DNA of 64,000 nucleotides, from NCBI GenBank assembly GCA_027924585.1, contig BSBM01000904.1:20917001-20981000 (forward strand), read 5' to 3'. The notes under the pieces were generated by a model. The model saw nothing but the letters and a program-made list of their open reading frames with translations, was not told where the DNA came from and searched no databases. The stretch is from Larix kaempferi. Its lineage: Eukaryota > Streptophyta > Pinopsida > Pinales > Pinaceae. Below, one piece after another: positions 1 through 10,200 of this stretch. A program made the position numbers and the translations under genes. Position 1 is the stretch's first letter; every line of letters starts with the position of its first letter.

Positions 1-398
1 ATTTAACAATGTTGGGTCTTATTTATCCCATTATTCTGACTCTTTTATGCATTTTTGAGTTGTTCTTATGATTGTATTTCAAAACACAGTTGTTCTAGAA
101 AACAATCGGTACTTGTTAAATTTGCCAGGTACAAAGGGTTTTACTCTCATTGCTTTCGTTGGCAAATGAGAACGGGGCAGTTCGACGGTAAAGGAATCTG
201 GGTGGAAGAGATGAAGATGCTCTGCTATTTGTGCCTATAGGTCCTTTGTATTGAGGTTCCAATTATTTTCTGTAGGTGCATCCACTTCTCCATCAAGATG
301 TGATATTTGTCTAGAGGAATTTTTCCATATGATGTTTTAAAAGTCTTACATTTCAGCCATACACGGTGGAAGGCAATCAATGGAAAGCTAAGTGGTAG

Positions 399-551
399 CA
401 TATTAAGACTACAGAGTTCAGAAATAATGCAAAATCTGTAGATAAAAAGGATTTTACCTACATTGAGTATTTGCTCCGCCGAGGCAATAAGCAGCTTGAG
501 CTCTTGAAGACCTCAACCACTGTAGGTTTATCAGTCATCGAGGTCAGATGA
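399..551 (+). CDS. SDHAF1: Terminal exon of an SDHAF1-like LYR-family protein (host gene or pseudogene)
   Basis: The frame ending at TGA 549-551 reads EFRNNAKSVDKKDF, then IEYLLRRGNKQLELLK and TVGLSVIEV. The IEYLxRRGxxQLxLL core followed by a short tail is what I know from SDHAF1, the LYR-motif mitochondrial assembly factor that helps deliver Fe-S clusters to the iron-sulfur subunit of succinate dehydrogenase. The N-terminal part with the LYR tripeptide is not in the window, so it would lie on an upstream exon. The frame has a stop at 396-398; the AG at 397-398 could be a 3' splice acceptor, putting the exon start at 399. Another acceptor-like TTTCAG ends at 356 but would place that stop inside the exon. 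Two AATAAA motifs (741-746, 833-838) follow, as expected for a 3' UTR. It could equally be a pseudogene fragment. Confidence 0.55.
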   Translation, partial: HIKTTEFRNNAKSVDKKDFTYIEYLLRRGNKQLELLKTSTTVGLSVIEVR

Positions 552-1830
552 TTTTTGTTTTACATTTTTTCGGACAAATTGCAGCTGTTCTAGGGATTTT
601 AGGGTTCTGGATTTGGGGTTTCTCAGAGACAAAGTGGGATTGATGTGGTGGCTTCCAGTGGCAGATTAGCGTGCACGGTAAAATCCGATTCTGCATTGTG
701 GATCTAAGCCTAACCCTAACGTCAGGTCTTTTTGTATGTCAATAAATCCTAAACCCTAGTTTTAGGCCATGATGCATGTCCATAACCTGAAGCTGTAATT
801 TTATGCCACGTGTATCAATTTTGATTCATTTTAATAAAGATTTAATGTGAAGATCATTGGCCTTAAACAGAGCACAAATTAATAAAATTGCCCTGGAGGC
901 ATTAATTGTCGCTATCTTCTGAAGTGAGCAATACCCTGGATATCTTTGAAGGCTTATTTGATCCTTTTAAATATGCAAAGTATGACAACAAACCTGTAAT
1001 GCATTTATTTATTTAATATTCCAAGTTATTTTATCTTGCTCCAATGGATATTTTGGCAATTGGTTATCCTCTTTTGCTTTCGTTGAAACTTGATAATTTA
1101 GGTGTAAAGCACCACAAACAATTTTAGATTTGAGAGAGTGCCCTTATTTTCAAGGGGATTGTAGAATGACATCATTGGCCGATTTAAATTTGATATTGCT
1201 AATCAGTGGTAAAGTAATTTGAAAACGATAATGTTCCTGAATTTATCCTTCTGATAATCTTGCACAACACTCACTCCATGAAATCTTATTTCAATGGCCG
1301 GAGATGTATTTCTCTTATCCATATACTTCATTTTTATTACCTTAATGTGAGTGTTGTTCTGCAACTGCCGCATTATCTGCGCTTTGTTCATTTAGCATTC
1401 AAATATTTTTGTTGTGTAGATACCCACAAGCATGTTCTCTTCAAATATACATTTAGTTCAAGGAAACTCAATTGATTTATGCAGCCAATTTCTTGCACAG
1501 AGTTTGGTCATATGGTATTTTTTTGAACAGAGTTTGGTCATATCAAGCCGGTTGTGGTCAAGTCAAAGCACTATCAATGCTTAGACTATGCTAAGCATTA
1601 TTTTTTATATATTAAGACGGGACTAAGCTGCATGTAGCTTTTGTTTTTATCCATGTTTGAGTTAAAATACAAATTTTTTTCATATTGGACATTAAAAATC
1701 CAACATTTTAAGGATACTTTGAAAATACTTGTAGTAGGGATTCACAAATATTTTCTAAGTTCCTGTTCTAATTAAAATTTGAGTAGTCTCGATGTATTTT
1801 CCATGCTTTTTGTATTTTAGCCCATCGATG
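552..1830. other. 3' UTR-like and non-coding sequence
   Basis: AATAAA occurs at 741-746 and 833-838, downstream of the SDHAF1-like stop codon. Further on I see no convincing reading frame. A 17 bp motif (acagagtttggtcatat) is directly repeated at 1497-1513 and 1527-1543 with a 30 bp period. The short CCTAAACCCTA at about 747 is an isolated telobox-like string, not a telomere. Confidence 0.4.
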
Positions 1831-2007
1831 TTTTCCATGTCTTAAGACAACAATGTAAAACCTTTTCCCACCTTTTAAAAATGCCTTTGTTTTCCATGTC
1901 TTAAGACAACAATGTAAAACCTTTTTCCACCTTTTAAAAATGCCTTTGTTTTCCATGTCTTAAGACAACAATGTAAAACCTTTTTCCACCTTTTAAAAAT
2001 GCCTTTG
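1831..2007. repeat. Tandem repeat, three 59 bp units
   Basis: Units start at 1831, 1890 and 1949 and each runs from ttttccatgtcttaagac to aaatgcctttg. Units 2 and 3 are identical over the part I compared and unit 1 differs by one base (cccacc against tccacc), so the expansion is recent. The array breaks off exactly at 2007. No coding potential is conserved; the reading frames that cross it are by-products of the repetition. Confidence 0.95.
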
Positions 2008-2441
2008 AACATCTTCATCATAGACTAGGATCCTTTGAGAACTTGAAGTTTTTGGTAGGAAAGTGCAAATTTCAATAAGTAAAAAGAAAGTGTGAAGATT
2101 TTTCAACCTTTTTCAACACCACACCCCCTTCACACACTCCAACTTCACAACCTCTATGCCTTTATTTCCCTTTGTTTCCATTTCCTTTGCATGTCCTTCC
2201 ATGTGTGTCATCATGTTTCACACGTCAAATTATCTTTTGGGTGCAAAGTGTGGGGTCCCGTACTTTCCATTACATGGTCCCTCTTCCTTAGTTCACATGG
2301 TCCATAGTTGATTTTGAATTATTTTATTGTCTTCTAGGATGACGCGTGCCCATGGTCATTAAACATGTACATTTGAAATCAAAGACAATAAATGCTCAAT
2401 CCTTCGTAGTTGGCACTATTCTTGTGATGTGTTAAGAAATG
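2008..2441. other. Intergenic sequence, nothing identified
   Basis: This stretch is AT-rich with a pyrimidine-rich part at 2095-2190. I see no gene, terminal repeat or RNA gene in it. Confidence 0.4.
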
Positions 2442-2736
2442 TATGGACCCATTTTATTTTTTTTAACCATGGGAACAACAACCTCCCAAGGGTATATCCA
2501 ACAGCCCGCAAGCCAGATATACCAGAAACTTGTGACTCAGCAGGGGCCGAGACGTCCCGAGACCCTTTAACCCAAGGGAGAGCCTCTATTCCAGGGGTCG
2601 CCTACCCTTCGAGCCTTGTCACAGCGGGCCAATGAGAAACCCTACCCCCCGCCGGTTTTGAACCTGTGACATCCTCAGAGATAACACATGTTCTTAACCT
2701 TTAGGCCCACTCAGGTGCTCTTATGGACCCATTTTA
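2442..2736 (-). mobile_element. tRNA-derived SINE with 15 bp target-site duplication
   Basis: The 15 bp tatggacccatttta occurs at 2442-2456 and, without mismatch, at 2722-2736, enclosing a body at 2457-2721. Read on the minus strand, the body starts gagcacctgagtgggcct, has an A-box-like stretch (cctaaaggttaag) and a B box GGTTCAAAACC that fits the RNA polymerase III consensus GGTTCRANNCC, preceded by gatgtcaca as in tRNA T-arm regions. The 3' end on that strand is an A-rich tail (ttttttttaacc on the plus strand, 2457-2468). A tRNA-like head, an A tail and a long target duplication are the marks of a SINE mobilised by LINE machinery. I cannot name the family. Confidence 0.88.
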
Positions 2737-4883
2737 GAGAAGAGAAAAGTATATGGTTTAGAGACAATAGAATTGAGAAATGCCTCCTTGAAGGAAAAGT
2801 GAATCATTTGTTGGTGATACTTTCAATTTCCTATCTTAGAGTGATAAATCCTTCCATCGATTAACAACATATAGGTGGCATTCAAAAATACGTCATGAAG
2901 AATGAAGAAAAAATGTGGTTTTTGTTTCATGATTAGAGATTGTTGGGTGTGTAACAAAAGGTATGTGATTTGTACGAAGTTGTCAAATGATATGCTAAAA
3001 GGTCTGATTCTAAATACATGGTAGTGAGAATGGATAGAGAAGATTAGTTTTAGATATTGCTTATTCTTTCCATCCTTAAGAAAATGAAGTTTCCAAAGCC
3101 CACCAAGATGTTTAAAATTCTTGATGTTGATGATTTTCTAAGTAGACATGGTGGTGGTTATTATATTCTAAACAAATGACCAATACAACTTAAAGTAGAG
3201 GTTGCGAAAATGTGCCAAGTTGATATCCTTAATTTTGTTGATCTTTACAAAGAAATAGTATGGATTTTTGCTTGTTTAGTTGAACATAAGTTCATGGCTT
3301 ACATGTATAGTTATGTGGCTTACATAATCTACTATACTTTGCATAAGAAAAATATATTTGATTGGGAAAAATGGGCTTCGAATTAGGTTTCACACTAGTT
3401 CTTGGAATTCTAGAAGACCAGAAGATTCTACAGGGCATCGTATTTAACTTTTGCTTTGGATTTTAATACATCTTTCAAAATTTTGACTACCCGAGTCGGT
3501 ATTTACCATAAGAACAAGCTAGTGTATTTATGGTATGTGCTACTTTGAGGCACGAATCCCATTTCCATTTTTGTGAAATCTAGGATTCCTTTTTTAGGAT
3601 AGTTAAGACATAATGTTTTAAGAAGGTAACTTAAGACCTTGACCTCTGAAGCGAGAAATTTTCTCTTAGGGAAGGGTCATTTTTTCAATGATGAAAATCT
3701 AACTATGTCAAAATTGTATGGTTTTGAGGGAAAACCTTTATGTTTTCCCATGTTTGTATGTGACCAACGCTTCTTGGATGAGGTTTGCAGATAGTATGAA
3801 AAGAGGGATAATGTCTGTACCTTTTAGATATGTTATTTTTTTGCGAAGAACATGGCAATTGATTTAAATGTCCCAAGGTTTAAAATATTATAATCTTAAG
3901 GAGGTTGGTTTTGTTCGTGGTTATCATATAGAGAAACAATTTAAGATGCAATTGCTATCTTTTGGATATACTAAGTGTTTCTTGAAGTTTGAAATTCTTA
4001 AGAAAGGAGGATGAGACAACGAACATGTTATTGTCGAGAATGATGTGAATGACAAAACAATGTTGCATATATTTAACCTTATATGTAGGATAAACAATCT
4101 AAAGCTCCCTTAAGGTTCTTACATAGTAATAAGTTCAAATGCCAACACAAATATCAGGGAAATGTGGGAAAGTTTCCTTAAGCATATTTTGTGATGCAAA
4201 ACTACCATTGAACAACACTTGCAAAATAGCACCAAAATAGTCATAAAGGGAACCTAGGATTTGATTATAAAGGAGGGGTTATGACAATTTCTGAAAGGAA
4301 TGTTTCGTCTTTGACCAAGAAGAATGTTTCTATTTCATATTGATGTAGGAGTAAGAAGAGACTAATGAAGTTTTTGGGTTTTGTGATGATGGAGGAGATC
4401 TTGAAAAATAAAAAAGGGAGATATAACATGCTACACCCTTGCATCTTGAGAGGAAGAGGTTGTTGAACAAAGAGAAAGAAGTGTCAACCAAGGAAAATAA
4501 TGAGGTTCAAAGTATAGTGTCAAGAATATGGAAATTATAATTTATTTGACTAGAACTCCTTTTGGGGTGACAACCCAAGTACAAAACATTAAAACAATGG
4601 GAAGTGAAACATTACAATCATAAATACATACCATTGAATGTGTTTTTGTTTCTATGCCCCATAAAAATTATGACAAACAAACAAAGACATTGTAGATTAC
4701 TTTATGTTGCAGCTGCAACGTGATCCCCAATTTTTTTATAAAATTGTAGGGCTCCTCCTTCTTCTTGAATTTACTTAGAGTTTGTTTCATCTTATTTGCT
4801 TGCTTTTGTCCGACACTTAGTTTTTTTTCCTTGAAAACAAAAGAAAACTAAATGTTCTAGATCAGGAGAGTTTTCATTTTCCC
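2737..4883 (+). other. Old decayed coding-like region, unidentified
   Basis: Short plus-strand fragments look protein-like (for example MFKILDVDDFLSRHGGGYY near 3108-3165 and LTTRVGIYHKNKLVYLWYV near 3483-3540) but are broken by many stops and frame changes, as in an ancient transposable element. I do not recognise the protein. There are no terminal repeats that I can find. Confidence 0.25.
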
Positions 4884-5256
4884 GACGAAACGGTCGGAGC
4901 ACAATCCAATGTTGTGTCAAAACGGTCGGAGAGGTTGCAAGTTTGATGCCGAAACGCTCAGACTTTTTGGAAAGAATTGTGTTTCGGAGCAACCGAAACG
5001 GTCGAAGGAAGTTTCCATTTCACGCCGAAACAGTTGAAGAGCATCATGGTTTTTGTGATTTCGGAAGAAGGAAACCTGTTTTAGAGCAAAATGGGATTTT
5101 GCGCCGAAACAGTCGGATACGGTCAAAATTTGGAACTGATTAAGAAAAGGAAAACTTGCACTGAAAAGGTTAAGCAATAGGCTCTAGATCGGAGCCAAAA
5201 TGGCTTTTACGCCGAAACAGTCGGAGCAAAACCAAGTTTGCTTCCGAAACGTTTCG
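4884..5256. repeat. Degenerate repeat cluster with ~31 bp spacing, core CCGAAACNGTCGGAG
   Basis: Variants of the core occur near 4887, 4918, 4949, 4993, 5024, 5103, 5211 and 5242. Five of the seven intervals are 31 bp or close to a small multiple of it (31, 31, 44, 31, 79, 108, 31). Local inverted repeats occur inside it: GTTTCGG and CCGAAAC five bases apart at 4981-4999, and the palindrome CCGAAACGTTTCGG near 5244-5257. Weaker related strings (cgccaaatcgaaaactc, gacccgaaactgagtcgg) continue to about 5500. CpG density is well above the flanks. Confidence 0.55.
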
Positions 5257-7225
5257 GTGCATTAATTTTTTTTACCCGATCCATCCTCACCAATGTGATG
5301 TTCCGCCAAATGTTGGAAACCGACCATATCCTGAATAGTTTCGGTGATGTTTGAAAAGAAGGCTCGATGCCAAAGGAAAAGATGATCTGAAAACAAGTAT
5401 TGACGCCAAATCGAAAACTCATCGAAAACAGGATCGGCGCCAAATGGGAATTGACCCGAAACTGAGTCGGCGGAAAACGCTAAGTCGCTCTGAAACGACG
5501 TTAATAAGATTTGTGGACCCCATTAGTTTGCATATGTTACTAGGGTTACGATTTTTTTTTTATATAAAAGGTTTCGATTTTTTTTGTTTTGAAACTTTGT
5601 TGTAACGTCGTTTTCGTTTGAAGCAATCACCAGATGACAGGAAGCTACCTACCCCGTGAAGCATCCCCGTGGACCACTTGCATACTGCTAGGTAGGAAAT
5701 TTTTGTCCATATGCCTGACTATTCATAAACGATGTTTCCACCATTATTTAAAGGGGTTTGCAACCATTTTTTACCGCCCCATTCACTTTTAAATTTAAAC
5801 CCTATAATACACAATGCCAGACCTTCCATTAAGTTTGTAAACCGATGGTACGATGCAGGTATTGGATATGCCACCAACCTAGGGTTTCACTAAGGCCAAC
5901 TATTCGAATCACCTTGTGCCCATTGCCATAGTTTAGCAATCCTGATGGCCATAAGGCCATTCCACGTCCATTGCTTGACCAGTATCATTGCCCTCGGTTA
6001 TGCCATGTTACCAGTATAACGTTGGGTTTCGATTCGATTCATGCTCATGTTTCCTCCGCCCCCTTCAACCGGTGTCGATTGATCATTGCCTATCAGTGAG
6101 CGATTATTTATGTTTCTCCGTGGCTTCATGAAGGAGAGGAACCAACCCTACACGCTCCTGGAACGTGAGTCCTTAACTAGGGACCAACACCCTAACTTAG
6201 GCGGACGGGCGTTTGAGTAGAATACTTTATTGTCATTGGACACCTATGCTGGATGAGCTATAATGGGGAAAGTTGTATCTGGGAAGCTTGGTGCTCTTAC
6301 ATTTCCTAGGGTGTTGCTCTTGTGTTTTGTTGATTCACGAGGTGTGTTGTTGTGTTTTTATTGGCTCTTGGGTTTTGGGCATGCTTATGGTGGCATTTTT
6401 AATGAAAGATACTAATTTATTTAACCTTCCAAAATGGCCACTGCTCACTTGACTGCATCGAGTGATTAATAAGAAGAAGATGCTTACAATGACGAACAGG
6501 ATAATACGATTCGATAGAGTCACACCACTTTGAGCACCGATGATGCTGTGATGTTCTGCCTAAAATAACTTAATGAATAATATACACATGAGAGAGCGAA
6601 AATAGTTAGTTTGGTACACCCTATACTTCATTTAAATGTTAAACAAACTTGCTAAACTTGCTAATTGTTGGAAACTAATCCGTCATGTTGGGAGACGAAC
6701 AATCACTTGGGAGTCCAAGAGATTATTTGGAATAAGAATCCAAAAGGTCACGTATTATTATATTTATTTCTGCATATCTTAATGAAATAGATGGTGCTTT
6801 CAGGCCATTCTATTTGTCTTTGTGTTTGTTATTTGGCTCTCTGTGCCCATCTGCTCATTTTCCCATTGGGAAACCTCACAGTGGTGTGTTGTAAATCTTC
6901 TGGCCTGGACCTGCGCCTCATCTTTGCTAGACCTGCAGCCTACCCCAGTCAATATGCCTTCCCTTACCTACTTGCTCAAAACGTTTCTCTGCCATATTCA
7001 CTGCATGTAATCAATAGTAACGTCTCTCTCGTGTGGGCTAGAGTGAACCCTAATCTCTTCCTCCACTCATCGCATGAACCCTAGCGTCCCTCTTTGAGAG
7101 TTGCGTGAGACTCCACTCTTGTGTTGTGCATTGAGACTCCATTTGAGGAGCGTGATACTGCTCTCCTATGCTTGGAGCTACATACGACTGCAAGATTGAA
7201 GACTGAAGACCTCTCCTCTAGTTAT
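5257..7225. other. Unassigned sequence; its right end may be viral leader
   Basis: No gene is recognised. From about 6790 to 7225 the base composition changes and the sequence runs without a visible boundary into the viral primer-binding site, so part of it may be the 3' part of the pararetroviral leader. I could not find a target-site duplication or the left virus-host junction. Confidence 0.3.
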
Positions 7226-7237
7226 TGGTATCAGAGC
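7226..7237 (+). promoter_or_regulatory. Minus-strand primer-binding site (initiator tRNA-Met)
   Basis: TGGTATCAGAGC is the exact 12-base complement of the 3' end of plant initiator tRNA-Met, used by caulimovirids and many LTR elements to prime reverse transcription. It lies 43 bases before the first good ATG, like the short distance between primer site and first ORF in caulimovirids. A duplicated catcgatcatc follows it directly. Confidence 0.88.
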
Positions 7238-7279
7238 CCATCGATCATCGAGCCATCGATCATCTATACTCAGGTTCTC

Positions 7280-10200
7280 ATGGATCCCCATATTCCTTAT
7301 GATGAGCTGAGAAATAAATGTTTTACTGAATGTTCTACTTCCTCTATGAATGATTTATTTCCCAGTCGTGATATTCAATGGATAAATCATGGTAGTTCAG
7401 AGTTTGTTAATAATGATCCTACAAAACCTTTTGAACTACCCCGACTCTCAGCAGATCAGATATATAAGGATATGTCTATGTTTCATTTTAAGTCTAGACA
7501 ACTTTTCCAAGTTCGTGAAGGTGTTTCCGAAGTGACTGTAAATAATAGTTCAGCCGGTCAGACCCTTGGTCTCCTTGACCCAGCAGAAGTAAAAAATTAT
7601 AAGAAAAAATATGGAAAGAATTTTGTTAATCTTGGTAGAGCCCTCATTGGAGTGGAACCTTTGGTCCGCCCTGGCATAAATGCCACAGCCCTTGTCTGCT
7701 GTTTGGATAATCGACACAATAAGTTCATGGATGCATTAATTGGTGGAGTTCAAATGCCACTCTCAAATGGCATTCAATATCTGGATATAATTCCTGGCTT
7801 TAACATCTCTCTGAATGATCCCTGGATTCACAAAGTATTAGAGGTCAAGATTTATACATCTGGTTTTGATATGAAGCCTGGAGCCTTAAACCTCCGGATT
7901 CATCATTCTCTTGCCCTACGATTCACTAATACTCAGAATCCCATCAATCAGTTATATCCCAGAGACCAAGACACGGCTGCAGTCTTGGTTCGAAGCGACC
8001 CCAGGAATGGTTCCCTCGTCCCTTCAAAAATTTCTTGGAACCAACTCAGCTTTCCTCCTGAGTGGGTGGTGGATGCTCCAAAACAGCCTCTTTCTCAGTC
8101 TGTCACCACCTCCGATATTCGTGAAGACTCCTCCTCTGCCGTTATCTCTTTCCCTCCTCCAACAACCCAGCGTGGTGGGAATCTTCTACCAAGATCTACC
8201 TCTTTCCGCACAACTTCATCAACTTCCTCTGAACGCCCCATAAGCAGGACCTCCTCCGAAAAGGAACCTTTCTTAAGACGAGCCTACTTACATAAAGAAG
8301 TTCCTGTAAATATTCCCTTTTCTGTTGTTTGTCCAAATTGTCAGGACTTAGTCCCTCCCAAACAACCAAAACCTAAAGAAAGTTCACATAAATATCCATG
8401 CCCAAATCCTGAGTGTGAACCTTCTCCTCTAAGTCAATATCCACATGAATCTGAATTCATGATGGCATCATCTCCCTCTAACTGGTGGGAAGAGAATTTC
8501 AAGAAAGCATCTACAGGTATCACTGAAATCCACAAGGATGAAATTTCTGATGCTACATCCCAGTTAGATCGTATTTTGTCTGTCCAGAAACCCCACCTGG
8601 ATAAATCTGGCCTAGGATTCTGCCCACTCTCTAGCCAAACCAAAAAATTGCTAGACCTGCCTGCTCGAGAAATGGAAAAAGGTGAGCAATACAGACTTCA
8701 GGCTAGAGAACATAGGATTCAACAAAGAATGGCACTCCCGCCATCCAGAATGAAACCTTGTACCAGGAAAGACATCAAAGAACCCTCCTTGGCCCAGAAA
8801 GAAATATTTGAGATAATTAAGTTTGGCCATGCTCCTTTTGATCCCAAGGATAAGATTATGAAAAATCTGTTCTATTGGGATCTCTACACTCATCCAGAAG
8901 CAGAAGAATTCTGGAAACAAACTTTGCCCCCAGGAGAAAGGAGAAGAATGTCTGAAAGATGGCACTTTGAGATGGACCTAAGAAATGAATGGATTTCCTT
9001 CTATGAATGGCGGAAGGAATTCGAACAGACACTGGCCATGATGCAGTCCTCTGCAAAACCTGAGGACAAGAAGCCTGAGTCCAAAGGAGAAAGGACTCAG
9101 AAAGGCCATTTATGGAAAAGTCTCCAGGGTGAAGAAATCTACACAGAAGCAAACTTCCCACCCTTCAGACCAATTAAGCTTGAATATGAAGATGGATCAG
9201 CTCCTGCAGCTCCCATCCTTCTAAATAATGAGAAAGCAGAACAAGCAAATTGGTCAAACTTGGCACTAAAAGGATTGGCCATCCAAAACATAGAAATACA
9301 AAATAAAATGCCAAGATCCACACAGGTTGATTCTCTGCAATATACTTGCAGAAAAATTCATGATGAAGTTCAGCATATTCGTTTAAATACTGTTGAACAT
9401 ATCCCAGTCTCTGCTCAAGAAGTCAGAACGGCAAATGACTCTCTAAAGGATGATTTGACAGATTCCATATCTGACTTAGACAGGAATGTAGGGGAAGCCT
9501 TTTCCTACATCGCAGAGAAAGTCAATTACACTGCCAAAACAGTTGGCAGGATCCAAGCAGAAATTGCTAAGCCAAAAATTGATGCATCTAAGCTTAGCCA
9601 TCCTGGTGAATTATCTATTGCTAGTTCACTACCCATCACACTTTCTGCTCCTCTCACTCCGAAGACCTCTGGCAAAGAAGTCATTCTCATGACTGCAGAA
9701 TCAAGTTGGAATTATAATAAGCCACGCAAATTTGTGCCTCCAGATCTCCACAAAGAAGATTCAGGCTTCCAGGAATCTTTTAACCCAAAGAATTTTTATT
9801 CATGGAATTTGGATGATAAGAATGAAGGTGAAATATTAGATATGGTCAATAAAATGATGATATGCTTTCAAGCTTATATGTCTACAGGAAGACATGACCA
9901 TGCAGAGGCAGTCAATGTTATTGTCTCTGGATTCAATGGCAATTTGGGTGTTTGGTGGAATACCCATCTCCCAAATGTTCAGAAAATGGAAATTCAGACC
10001 ACCACTAAAAATGGTGAACCAAATATCATTGGTGCGCTCCTGGCTGCGATCATTGCAGAATTCTGTGGCTATAGTGCTACGATTGCAGAAAAACATAAAC
10101 AGATCCTGCTGCAACTCAGAATCAAGACAGTATCCCAGTACCACTGGTATCATAAGCAATGGATCAGGAGAATCTATAAGATTGAGTTTGATAGAGCAGA

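Noticed and set aside
740-770. Telomere-like CCTAAACCCTA
   Set aside because: A single short telobox-like string, not a tandem array; common in plant DNA.
1768-1956. Minus-strand ORF with repeated FLKGGKRFYIVVLRHGK-type peptide
   Set aside because: A translation of the 59 bp tandem repeat; no start context or similarity supports a gene.
1831-2007. CRISPR-like array
   Set aside because: The units are contiguous with no unique spacers, and the DNA is plant nuclear.
2640-2721. A tRNA gene on the minus strand
   Set aside because: A and B boxes are present, but no cloverleaf can be drawn and the unit is retroposed with an A tail and a target duplication, so it is a SINE head.
4792-5605. Overlapping ORFs on both strands across the 31 bp repeat cluster
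   Set aside because: They arise from a CpG-rich repeated motif, show no domain, and disagree between strands.
7121-7279. Extending the viral polyprotein to 7121
   Set aside because: That start is GTG, and the frame would run through the tRNA primer-binding site; the first ATG after the site is 7280.
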